Of a stretch of 46,987 bases of DNA, positions 27,155 through 35,900 are shown piece by piece. The stretch comes from an uncultured Bacteroidota bacterium. GTDB lineage: Bacteria > Bacteroidota > Bacteroidia > AKYH767-A > JABDAW01. Positions within the stretch are counted from its first letter, which is position 1, and the number at the start of each line of letters is the position of its first letter. The stretch lies in the NCBI GenBank assembly GCA_903911135.1, contig CAIWCG010000279.1, positions 1 through 46,987 on the forward strand, in the 5' to 3' direction. The position numbers and the translations under genes are program-made. Under the pieces are notes generated by a model, which was not told the DNA's origin, did no database searches, and saw only the letters and a list, made by a program, of their open reading frames with translations.

Positions 27155-27182
27155 TTCCTTAAATTCTTATCTTTGGTTTGAT

Positions 27183-27190
27183 TAAATTTG
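27183..27190 (+). promoter_or_regulatory. candidate -7 box for the dehydrogenase gene
   Basis: TAAATTTG is a perfect TAnnTTTG, 29 bp before the ATG at 27220. No well-spaced -33 TTTG is present. Confidence 0.38.
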
Positions 27191-27219
27191 CGCCTTTAAA
27201 TTTTTAATTATCATTAATA

Positions 27220-28422
27220 ATGAAAGTAGCTATTATCAGGGAGGGGAAGATTCCGCACGACAAACGGGTGCCATTCACCCCGGCTCAATGCAAGCAGATT
27301 ATGGAACAATATCCAAATATTGAATTGACTGTGCAACCATCGAACCACCGCTGTTTTGTGGATGAAGAATATATTGCAGCAGGAATAACCGTGAAGGAAG
27401 ATGTAAGCGATTGCGACCTGTTGATAGGCATCAAGGAGGTGCCCATAAGCGAAATGATTCCTGGCAAGAAATACATATTCTTTTCGCATACCATCAAGAA
27501 ACAACCCCATAACCGCAAGCTGATGAGGGCGGTATTGGAAAAGAAAATAGAACTGATAGATTATGAATGCATGACCGACGAGGAGCACAATCGGGTGATT
27601 GGTTTTGGCCGATTTGCAGGGGTAGTGGGAGCATATAATGCCATCATTGCATATGGACGCCGATATGGATTGTACGATTTGAAGCAAGCCTATCAGTTCA
27701 AGAGCATCGATGAGCTGGAAGAGGAACTGGATAAGGTGAAGCTGCCAAACATCAAGATCATCATCACCGGTGGTGGCCGTGTAGCAAATGGAGCCATCGA
27801 AACCATGGGTGCATTGAAAATAAGAAAAGTTACTCCTTATGAATTCGTCAACTATTCCTTCCGCGAACCGGTTTATGTAAACCTCCATTCGAAGGATTAT
27901 TACAAGCCAGAAGATGGTGGACCATGGGTGGTGGGCGAGTTTTATGAGCATCCCGAAAACTTTGTCGGCAACTTTTTGCGCTATGCTCCCGTCTGCGATC
28001 TCCTCATCCATTGCGCCTTCTGGCATCCCAAGGCACCTCCCCTTTTCACCAAAGAAGACATGCGTTCTCCGGCCTTTCACATCAGCGTCATTGCAGATGT
28101 AACCTGCGATTTGAATGGCAGCATTCCGTCCACCACCAAGGCATCCACCATCGAGGAACCGTTTTATGGTTACAATCCCGACACCGAAAATATCGACAAA
28201 CCTTTCGACACCCACACCATCACGGTGATGGCGGTGGATAATCTCCCTACCGAATTGCCTCGCGATTCATCCGAGGATTTTGGCAAGAATCTCATCGACC
28301 GCGTGCTGCCTTACCTGTTCTACGAGGACAGCAAAAACGTGATAGAACGTGCCACCATTACCAAAAATGGACATCTTACCCCCAAGTATTCTTACCTCGA
28401 AGATTATGTTTTGGAGGATTAG
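27220..28422 (+). CDS. saccharopine dehydrogenase-like / AlaDH-PNT family oxidoreductase
   Basis: 400 residues. The N-terminal domain starts MKVAIIREGKIPHDKRVPFTPAQC, the AlaDH/PNT-type substrate domain also found in LYS1-type saccharopine dehydrogenase. NAD binding is suggested by IIITGGGRVANGAIETMGAL (about 184-203). The C-terminal half contains ISVIADVTCDLNGSIPSTTKAST, common to the LYS1-like group. It probably catalyses an NAD-linked step of amino acid metabolism such as lysine/saccharopine interconversion. Exact substrate is uncertain. Monocistronic. Confidence 0.8.
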   Translation: MKVAIIREGKIPHDKRVPFTPAQCKQIMEQYPNIELTVQPSNHRCFVDEEYIAAGITVKEDVSDCDLLIGIKEVPISEMIPGKKYIFFSHTIKKQPHNRKLMRAVLEKKIELIDYECMTDEEHNRVIGFGRFAGVVGAYNAIIAYGRRYGLYDLKQAYQFKSIDELEEELDKVKLPNIKIIITGGGRVANGAIETMGALKIRKVTPYEFVNYSFREPVYVNLHSKDYYKPEDGGPWVVGEFYEHPENFVGNFLRYAPVCDLLIHCAFWHPKAPPLFTKEDMRSPAFHISVIADVTCDLNGSIPSTTKASTIEEPFYGYNPDTENIDKPFDTHTITVMAVDNLPTELPRDSSEDFGKNLIDRVLPYLFYEDSKNVIERATITKNGHLTPKYSYLEDYVLED

Positions 28423-28437
28423 TTTAATGATTCCAAT

Positions 28438-28573
28438 AAGGAGCCGATATCCTCTTCTCGTCCCAACTGCGTCCCGCTATCCGCTATAGCCGCTGCATCC
28501 CCATTGCCGACACAAAGCAGCGGGCTGCCGCTACTATCGGGGCTATGCTTCGACGGCAGGTTGCTCGAAACAG
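28438..28573 (+). repeat. ~145-bp dispersed element, copy 3
   Basis: It starts AAGGAGCCGATATCCTCTTC, 15 bp after the dehydrogenase stop. It contains GTCCCGCTATCCGCTATAG, the hairpin arms AGCCGCTGC and GCAGCGGGCT, and GGGGCTATGC, and ends GACGGCAGG...CTCGAAA. Array 4 follows 90 bp downstream. This copy has no ATTCATAA lead-in. Confidence 0.92.
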
Positions 28574-28663
28574 CTTTCATCCATATCATCCAAAACTCAG
28601 ACAAAAAGAACTTTTCTAAGCAAGTCTTAGCCTTTTAGTATCCGAAAAAACTCATTTAGCAGT

Positions 28664-28894
28664 TTGGAAAGTCATTTTCCAACCTTGGAAAGTCATTTTC
28701 CCACCTTGGAAAGTCATTTTCCCACCTTGGAAAATCATTTTCCCACCTTGGAAAGTCATTTTCCCACCTTGGAAAGTCATTTTCCCACCTTGGAAAATCA
28801 TTTTCCCACCTTGGAAAATCGTTTTCCCACCTTGGAAAGTCATTTTCCCACCTTGGAAAATCATTTTCCCACCTTGGAAAGTCATTTTCCAATC
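28664..28894. repeat. 21-bp tandem array 4 (11 units)
   Basis: Eleven units with no indel, each reading TTGGAAA(G/A)TCATTTTCC then CACC or AACC. GGAAAA-TCA-TTTTCC is an inverted repeat within the unit. The array lies between convergent genes (dehydrogenase and rpe). All three frames on both strands stay open for long stretches. Nothing further was seen in 28895-28995. Confidence 0.96.
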
Positions 28895-28995
28895 AGCTAA
28901 TTCGACTAATCCAACAGGTTTTTAATGATTATTCCATAATAATAGCTTCGCGTTTGGCGAGCCATCATGAAGAAATCATCAGTAAGAAAAGGATC

Positions 28996-29652
28996 CTAAT
29001 GTCCCTTTTTCTTCAACAACCCAATCGTTTCAGTCGGATTGGGAGATGAAAAGACCGTGTTTCCGGCCACAAAAACATCAGCCCCAGCTTGTATTAGCCG
29101 TTCTATATTGTTCAAATCCACCCCGCCATCTATTTCTATCAGCGCTTTTGAGTTTTTCTGGAGGATGATTTCCTTCAAGGCACTGGTTTTGGCATACGTG
29201 TTTTCAATGAACTTCTGTCCACCAAAACCCGGGTTGACAGACATCATGCACACCAAATCTATGTCGGCAATTATATCCGACAATAAATTCACGGGCGTAT
29301 GCGGATTGATGGCCACTCCCGCCTTCATTCCCAATGCCTTGATGCCCTGTATGGTACGATGCAGATGGATGCAGGCTTCGTAATGCACGCTCAAGGAATG
29401 GGCACCCACCTCCTTGAATTTAGCCAAGTATTTGTCGGGTTCCACTATCATCAAATGAACATCCAAAGGCTTTTTTGCGTATTTGTTGATGGCGCCAATG
29501 ACCGGAAAACCGAAAGAGATGTTCGGGACAAAAACACCGTCCATCACATCCACATGAAACCAGTCGGCTTCGCTGTTGTTTATCATCTCGATGTCTTTGG
29601 CCAGATTGGAAAAATCGGCCGACAAAATGGAAGGGGCTATAATAGTATTCAT
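28996..29652 (-). CDS. rpe: ribulose-phosphate 3-epimerase
   Basis: 218 residues, standard length. Family motifs: IIAPSILSADFSNL, WFHVDVMDGVFVPNISFG with metal-binding H and D, LDVHLMIVEP, SVNPGFGGQKF and EIDGGV. It interconverts ribulose-5-phosphate and xylulose-5-phosphate in the pentose phosphate pathway. It lies 83 bp downstream of the sigma-factor gene on the same strand, but a terminator between the two suggests separate expression. Confidence 0.96.
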   Translation of the reverse strand: MNTIIAPSILSADFSNLAKDIEMINNSEADWFHVDVMDGVFVPNISFGFPVIGAINKYAKKPLDVHLMIVEPDKYLAKFKEVGAHSLSVHYEACIHLHRTIQGIKALGMKAGVAINPHTPVNLLSDIIADIDLVCMMSVNPGFGGQKFIENTYAKTSALKEIILQKNSKALIEIDGGVDLNNIERLIQAGADVFVAGNTVFSSPNPTETIGLLKKKGH

Positions 29653-29672
29653 GAGGCGAAAATAAATAAAAT

Positions 29673-29705
29673 AAAAAAAAGGAAGGTTATGGCTACCTTC
29701 CTTTT
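29673..29705 (-). terminator. rho-independent terminator of the sigma-factor gene
   Basis: On the minus strand: AAAAGGAAGGT, a 7-nt loop, ACCTTCC and a run of eight or more T. It lies 31 bp after the sigma-factor stop. Confidence 0.85.
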
Positions 29706-29735
29706 ACAAATTAACAAATAAACAGTAAACAAAAT

Positions 29736-30599
29736 TTATCCTAAATACATCTTGAGCACTTTGCTTCGAGAGGTATGTTTCAATCTTCTCAATCCCTTTT
29801 CCTTTATCTGGCGGATACGTTCAGCCGATAAGTCATATTTTCTTGAAAGCTCCTCCATCGACATGGGCGGTTTAGAATCCAATCCATAAAAATCGGATAT
29901 GATGCCCGCTTCTTTTTTATTGATCGTTGAAAGAGCTTTTTTCACGTCAAGTTTTAATGATTCCGTTAGAAAAGCTTCATCCGGTTGTGGCGAATCTTCA
30001 TTCACCAGAAAATCGATCATGCAACTTTCGTCCTCATCGCTAAAGGGTTCATCCATGGATACATGCCTTTTTGAAGACCGCATGGCATCGTCGATATCTT
30101 TTTCTTCCAGATTCAATACGTCAGCCAATTCCGAAGTAGATGGTTCACGCTCATATTCCTGCTCCAGCTTGGCATATACCTTCCTGATTTTACTTATGGC
30201 TCCGATGCGGTTAAGCGGCAAACGGACAATTCTGGAATTATCTGCAATGGCTTGCAAAATGGCTTGCCGAATCCACCAAACAGCATAAGAAATGAATTTG
30301 AATCCACGGGTTTCATCGAATCGGTGTGCAGCCTTCATCAAACCCAGATTGCCTTCGTTTATCAAATCGCCTAAGGTCAATCCTTGGTTTTGATATTGCT
30401 TCGATACCGATACCACAAAACGAAGGTTGGCCTTAGTCAGTTCTTCGAGAGCCAACCGGTCGCCATCCCTAATTTTTTTTATCAATACAATCTCTTCATC
30501 CAAATTCAAGAGTTGCACTTTTCCAATTTCCTGCAGGTACTTCTCAACCGAAATGGTTTCCCGATTAGTAACCTGTTTAATGATTCGTAGCTGTCTCAT
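29736..30599 (-). CDS. rpoD: primary RNA polymerase sigma factor (RpoD/SigA, Bacteroidota short form)
   Basis: 287 residues. It starts MRQLRIIKQVTNRETISVEKYLQEIGKV, as usual for the Bacteroidota housekeeping sigma, which lacks region 1.1. Region 2 shows LTKANLRFVVSVSKQYQNQGLTLGDLINEGNLGLMKAAHRFD and then YAVWWIRQAI. Region 3 includes REPSTSELADVL, and region 4 ends SAERIRQIKEKGLRRLKH, the helix-turn-helix for the -33 element. It directs transcription from TAnnTTTG promoters such as those seen in this window. Confidence 0.95.
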   Translation of the reverse strand: MRQLRIIKQVTNRETISVEKYLQEIGKVQLLNLDEEIVLIKKIRDGDRLALEELTKANLRFVVSVSKQYQNQGLTLGDLINEGNLGLMKAAHRFDETRGFKFISYAVWWIRQAILQAIADNSRIVRLPLNRIGAISKIRKVYAKLEQEYEREPSTSELADVLNLEEKDIDDAMRSSKRHVSMDEPFSDEDESCMIDFLVNEDSPQPDEAFLTESLKLDVKKALSTINKKEAGIISDFYGLDSKPPMSMEELSRKYDLSAERIRQIKEKGLRRLKHTSRSKVLKMYLG

Positions 30600-30711
30600 T
30601 TGATCATAATTCTTGTCGGAGGTTTTTAATTATTCATTAAAACGGATTCGAAATTTAAAGGTTACGTTTGTAAGGTTTTTTATGTTTTTTTTAGGAAATG
30701 CATCTTATTAT

Positions 30712-30742
30712 TTTGACTATATCAAAAACTTATATACTTTCG
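30712..30742 (+). promoter_or_regulatory. candidate promoter for the second amino acid permease
   Basis: TTTG at 30712-30715, a 19-bp spacer, and TACTTTCG at 30735-30742 (one mismatch to TAnnTTTG). It lies 23 bp upstream of the ATG, in the gap divergent to the sigma-factor gene. Confidence 0.48.
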
Positions 30743-30765
30743 CACCATCTTAATAAATTTTATTT

Positions 30766-32250
30766 ATGGCAAATCTTTGGGTTAAAAAATCAATTGCTTC
30801 CCTCCAAGGAGAAGCATCAGAAGAAAAAGAAAGTTTAAAACGCACACTCGGGGCTCGCTCCTTAGTGGCCTTAGGAATCGGTGCTATCATTGGCGCAGGA
30901 CTCTTCTCCATCACAGGCGGTGCAGCAGCCAATAATGCCGGCCCTGCTGTCACCATCTCCTTCGTAATAGCAGCCGTAGCATGCGCTTTTGCAGGATTGT
31001 GCTATGCAGAATTTGCCTCCATGATTCCCGTTGCAGGCTCTGCCTATACTTATTCCTATGCCACCATGGGCGAATTTATTGCCTGGATAATCGGTTGGGA
31101 TTTAGTCCTCGAATATGCCGTAGGAGCAGCCACAGTTTCCATTTCATGGTCCCGCTATTTTGTAAAACTGTTAGAGGGCTACGATATTCATCTCCCCGCC
31201 TCCATGACCTTGTCCCCCTTCGATACCGCCAAGTTAGCCGATGGTACCGTTGTCCATGGGATGATAAATTTCCCTGCAATATTCATCATCGTTTTAATGT
31301 CTTCCTTATTAATAAAAGGAACCCGCGAGTCTGCCGCAGTCAATAATTTTATTGTAGGATTAAAAGTAACAGTAGTTTTAATATTTATATTTTTAGGCTG
31401 GGGATATATCAATACCGCCAACTATCATCCATACATCCCAGAAAACACAGGCGACTTTGGAAGCTTTGGCTGGAGTGGCATTGTCCGTGCTGCCGGAATT
31501 ATTTTCTTTGCCTACATCGGTTTCGATGCTGTATCCACTGCCGCCCAAGAAGCTAAAAATCCAAAGCGAGACATGCCTATCGGTATTTTAGTTTCCCTTG
31601 CCATCTGCACAGTCTTGTATCTTTTCTTTGCCCACGTCATGACAGGTGTCACCAGCTATACCTCCTTTCAAGGTGCCGACGGCATTGCACCAGTAGCAGT
31701 AGCCATCGATCACATGGGCCCTGCCGATGCAAATGGCGTCATCACACCGGCATACCCTTGGTTAAACAAAGCAATTATCATCGCCATTCTGGCCGGCTAC
31801 TCCTCCGTTATTATGGTCATGTTAATGGGTCAATCACGCGTTTTCTTCTCCATGAGCAAAGATGGATTATTACCAAAAATATTTTCCCGAGTACATCCAA
31901 AATTCGGCACTCCAAGCAAATCAAACTTGTTGTTTATGCTCTTCGTAAGTTTATTTGCGGCCTTCGTCCCTGCCCGTGTAGTAGGCGAAATGACCAGCAT
32001 CGGCACCCTCCTCGCATTCGTTTTAGTATGTGTAGGAGTTATGGTTCTACGCAAAACCCAACCCAATCTTCCACGTGCATTCAAAACACCATTAGTTCCC
32101 TTAGTACCAATTCTTGGCATCCTATCATGTTTAGGAATGATGGTATCCTTGCCTGGCGACACCTGGCTGCGGTTAATCATTTGGTTAGCCATCGGCTTTG
32201 TAATTTATTTTGGATACAGCATCAAAAACAGCAAATTGAACAAGGAATAA
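30766..32250 (+). CDS. APC-superfamily amino acid permease (cationic-type, YfnA-like)
   Basis: 494 residues with a soluble N-terminus of about 30 residues and 12-14 transmembrane helices. Helix 1 reads ALGIGAIIGAGLFSITGGAAA with the GxG substrate loop. GLCYAEFASMIPVAGSAYTYSYATMGE follows, and FFAYIGFDAVSTAAQEAKNPKRDMPIGI is the helix 6 region. This fits the cationic amino acid transporter branch better than the shorter permease at 22238. It probably imports amino acids by proton symport. Monocistronic, with promoter and terminator visible. Confidence 0.92.
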   Translation: MANLWVKKSIASLQGEASEEKESLKRTLGARSLVALGIGAIIGAGLFSITGGAAANNAGPAVTISFVIAAVACAFAGLCYAEFASMIPVAGSAYTYSYATMGEFIAWIIGWDLVLEYAVGAATVSISWSRYFVKLLEGYDIHLPASMTLSPFDTAKLADGTVVHGMINFPAIFIIVLMSSLLIKGTRESAAVNNFIVGLKVTVVLIFIFLGWGYINTANYHPYIPENTGDFGSFGWSGIVRAAGIIFFAYIGFDAVSTAAQEAKNPKRDMPIGILVSLAICTVLYLFFAHVMTGVTSYTSFQGADGIAPVAVAIDHMGPADANGVITPAYPWLNKAIIIAILAGYSSVIMVMLMGQSRVFFSMSKDGLLPKIFSRVHPKFGTPSKSNLLFMLFVSLFAAFVPARVVGEMTSIGTLLAFVLVCVGVMVLRKTQPNLPRAFKTPLVPLVPILGILSCLGMMVSLPGDTWLRLIIWLAIGFVIYFGYSIKNSKLNKE

Positions 32251-32282
32251 TCCTCCCGAAAACAGCTATTCAACAAACCGAA

Positions 32283-32319
32283 GAGGGCAGATGTGCACAA
32301 AAACATCTGCCCTCTTTCA
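32283..32319 (+). terminator. rho-independent terminator
   Basis: A 13-bp perfect stem, AGAGGGCAGATGT pairing with ACATCTGCCCTCT, followed by a short TTTC tract, 33 bp after the permease stop. Confidence 0.82.
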
Positions 32320-32368
32320 TTCCCAGCTTTGCCTCCCCACCTAATTCCTAATTTATAATTCCTAATTC

Positions 32369-32513
32369 TTTTAAGGAGCCTATATCCTCCTCTCGTATCA
32401 TGGCCAGTCCCGCTATCCGCTGTAGCCGCTGCCTCCCATTTCCGAAACAAAGCAGCGGGCTGCCGCTACTATCGGGGCTAGATATGACGGCAAGTGGCTT
32501 CGAAAGGACTTTT
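32369..32513 (+). repeat. ~145-bp dispersed element, copy 4 (left arm)
   Basis: It starts TTTTAAGGAGCC after an AATTCCTAATTTATAATT lead-in. It has GGCCAGTCCCGCTATCCGC, the AGCCGCTGC/GCAGCGGGCT hairpin, CTACTATCGGGGCTAG, and ends GACGGCAAGTGGCTTCGAAA. It is nearly identical to copy 5, which lies inverted beyond array 5. Confidence 0.95.
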
Positions 32514-32529
32514 GGCAAAAATTTTGGAA

Positions 32530-32718
32530 CCCCTCGTTCATCCAGGGGAGCCCCTCGTTCATCCGGGGGAGCCCCTGATTCATCCGGGGGAGCCCCTCGT
32601 TCATCCGGGGGAGCCCCTGATTCATCCGGGGGAGCCCCTGATTCATCCGGGGGAGCCCCTGATTCATCCAGGGGAGCCCCTGATTCATCTGGAGGAGTCC
32701 CTGATTCAACTGGGGGAT
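32530..32718. repeat. 21-bp tandem array 5 (9 units)
   Basis: Nine units with no indel. Each reads CCCCTGATTCATCCGGGGG or CCCCTCGTTCATCC..., then AG. Across the unit boundary GGGG-AG-CCCC forms an inverted repeat, in some units CAGGGG-AG-CCCCTG. The array is the central part of a structure with inverted ~145-bp arms on both sides. Confidence 0.96.
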
Positions 32719-32720
32719 AA

Positions 32721-32864
32721 AAGTTTTTTCGAAGCTACCTGCCGTCAAAACTAGCCCCGATAGTAGCGGCAGCCCGCTGCTTTGTTTCGGAAATGGGAGG
32801 CAGCGGCTACAGCGGATAGCGGGACGCAGATGGGACGAGAAGAGGATATAGGCTCCTTAAAAGA
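32721..32864 (-). repeat. ~145-bp dispersed element, copy 5 (inverted right arm)
   Basis: In reverse orientation it begins AAGGAGCCTATATCCTCTTC, has CGTCCCGCTATCCGC, the same hairpin arms, CTACTATCGGGGCTAG, and ends GACGGCAGGTAGCTTCGAAA. Against copy 4 it differs mainly in the stretch just before GTCCCGC. Together the two form long inverted repeats around array 5. Confidence 0.95.
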
Positions 32865-32865
32865 G

Positions 32866-32930
32866 TTATGAGTGATAAGTTATGAATTATGAGTGCCACC
32901 AACTCATAATTCATAACTCATCACTCATAA
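32866..32930. repeat. 28-bp near-perfect inverted repeat
   Basis: Left arm 32866-32893 begins TTATGAGTGATAAGTTATGA. Right arm 32903-32930 is its reverse complement at 27 of 28 positions. The loop is 9 bp. The arms are built from the same ATGAGT/ATGAATTA motifs that lead into the ~145-bp element elsewhere. The structure ends 8 bp from the stop of the minus-strand T9SS gene at 32939 and could fold in its transcript end, although no T-run follows. Confidence 0.9.
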
Positions 32931-32938
32931 TTTGAGCT

Positions 32939-35900
32939 TTAGTTGCTCTTGATTATTTTCTTCGAGAGTCGTTTGTCCTTGCTTTGTGCGGTGATGAAAT
33001 AGATTCCATCGGGGTGGCTGCTTAGGTCTATCTTGTTGCTAAGTACAGAAACGTTCTTAAGCGTTTCTTCTAGGATTCTTGCTCCCATCATGTCGTAAAC
33101 AACTACTGTAACGTCTTGGGCGTCATTGAAACTCATGTCGAGATTGAATATTCCCTTTGATGGATTCGGATAGACGGTCATCACGTTTTCGGAGGCTATG
33201 GTAGGTAGGTCGAGGTAATACCCAACGGTGAACTGCTGATACATGTCGTGGCCGAAATCCATTCCGAAACTCCTGAATATGGTTCCGCTGGAAGCACGGC
33301 GGAAGAAAAGGTGCCCAACTGTATTGGTTTGGTCTGGCCAGTTGGTCATGCCATCGCCTTCCTTGTAGTTCGGGTCGGTAGGGTCGGTGGCACCCAAGTC
33401 GTCAGTGAAATGGAAAGTATAGCATCCATTCAGGAAGTTTACGGTGTCTTTATAAACCGTAGATGGGGCAAGCGAGGCGGCAGTGCGCTGCCACACCACT
33501 GTTCCGGCATCATTGGTGATGGTGTAGGAACCTTCGTTGTTTCCATACTGGTTGTAGTGGGCATCGGTCATCAAATCGAACACGATGCTGTTCGGATATT
33601 GTGGAGGCATGGAGTAGGTGCTTTCCATGTAGTCGTTATATGGGTATTGGTCAACTCCTCCGTTAGGATTGCTAACGGTAGCCTTGAACTTATTGCCACT
33701 GCTCCAGGCAAAGGTAGGCAACTCCACATCAACGGTATCAAGGAAAGCCAAACTGCCTGTCCAATGATAGACGCTTTGTGGACCGCCCTCTATACCATAG
33801 GTAATGGTGAGGGAAGTGAGCGTGGTAGAACCCGTGTTTTTTATGGTAATCTTAGGAAAGGAACAGATTGGGTTAATTCTTTTATCTACATCCTTTGAAG
33901 ATGGCGACTTGATGTCCCACACTGCTGCGTCCAATGTAAAGTTCGGAGCACCATAAGATATCAATTGGGTTTCGATGACATAAACCGCACCACCGCCTTC
34001 AACGCTTTGATAAGGATCAACAGTGTAATGCAGGTTGACGGTATCGCCTGGAGTTACATAAGGTGTCAGCTCCCAATCCCAAGTATAGACAGGAGCGCCA
34101 GGGCACCAGTTGGCGCGGTTATAAATCCAAGTTCCACCTTGAGGATAGAGTGGATTGAAACTGCAGTTGTTTCTCCATAAAAGTTTGCTGTACCGTTGCG
34201 TGTTATTAATGAATAGGAAATGGTTTCTTGGGCAGAACTCAAGACAGTTGAGACCATCTTCACCATGACCGGTGGTACGCAGTTTATATCTTGTGTTGAT
34301 GGCAAGAGGATCGATGGTAAGTGTTTTAGGCACCAAGAAGTTTCCGATGCCATTGTATCCCGGGGCACCATTCCAAATATTCTTTACACTGAATGGATCG
34401 CGAGGAGGAACACCTAACTTGAACTCGAAACTTACATCCAGAAGTTCTTGCCAGTTGCCGGCAGAGAGATAAACGGTATCATGCAGCAAAGGCTTGTAGT
34501 CGCTCACATCTTCAGTCCAGGTAAAGCCGGCTCCAAGATTAAGATTGATGCCATAAGGAGTGATGAATCTGCCTATCTCGAAACGGTTGACTATTTCGAA
34601 AGGTGCGCTGTAATAAGGAGTGTGGATGAGGTGCAGAGTATTGTCTGGGGTTATGAATATAGAGTCGATGATTACACCGGCGCTATTGTATATATAACGA
34701 TAATAAGTTGACCAAACCAATAAGGTATCCGTTGGAACCAAAGGATGGCTGAAATCGAGATACTGAACGATTTGGAAAGGAGCATTCTCAACCGAATCGA
34801 TGGTCAACACCGAATCGATATGAGAAGTGAAAGAATCCTGTTCGAAGACGATATAAGGTCGTGCATTTATCGAATTGAAGTTACGGAACAGATTAGGCCC
34901 TGTTATTTGCGGATCCGTTGGTACTCCCATTAAAGTGCCATTGTTTCCGCCTAAAGTACTTGCATCGCTAACGGTAGAATAGGAGTTGTCATTGCATTGA
35001 TAATAAAGAATCAGATTCGAACTGAATGGATGAGTAGCATCCAAATCCTTGAACATATAAGCCTGAATGGTAGCTTGGTCGAGCTCCTTGTTCCATACAG
35101 CAAATTCATCTAGATTTCCACCGTAATAATAATCATTGGCTGCTCCGGAACCAAAATAGAATTTGTTTATGCCATACATCCTTTTGATCTTGGCAGTTCC
35201 GGAGAACAAGACATTTCCATTGACATAAGCCTTCATTATTCCGGTGGCAACATTTTTTGTAAAGGTCCAATAGTTCCACTTTCCTTCCCAATCTGCAGCG
35301 GGCACAGCAGCATTGACCCGGTCATAACTTCCGGTTCCAGAATTTCCGCAATCCCAATACACCGAACCATCCGACCAAGGCATGTGCACATTCAACACAC
35401 GATGTCCTTGTGCATCATAAGCCTCGAAAGCAGAATTGTTCTGTGGTTGCAAGGCAGGATTACCATAGCACCAGAAGGCTACTGTTATAAAACTATCCAA
35501 GGATGCGGCAGCGGCAGCTGGAACATTCACTTGATCCACTCCGCTGAATTTCAATGAACGGTCATCTCCTGAAGAATAGATGCCTGAAGCAAAGTTGGCG
35601 GTATCAGCTAAGATCTTAGTATAGACACCTGGAGATGAGTTTGTATAACTGATATCAATGACCAAATTAGAAACTCCATCCCAGCTAAAGGGCTGTGTAA
35701 GAAAAATAACTTGCCAACCTATTGTTGGGAATGAAACATTATTGTCATAAGCCAATGAAAGCCCGGTTGATTCATAAGAAGAAGGCGAAAGGGCTGTTAA
35801 GGAGGAATTCTTAAATCGAATGGTAAGATCACTTAAATCAGTGCCATTACCATAGATATTTAATCTTAGGTTGGTTATGTTTCCGGCATGCAATCCGGCA

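Noticed and set aside
28652-28900. Three overlapping frames of heptad peptides on both strands
   Set aside because: All derive from array 4 and contain almost nothing else.
32400-32754. Frames through the element and array 5 on both strands
   Set aside because: They read the inverted element copies and the array. Both strands are equally open and there is no start signal.
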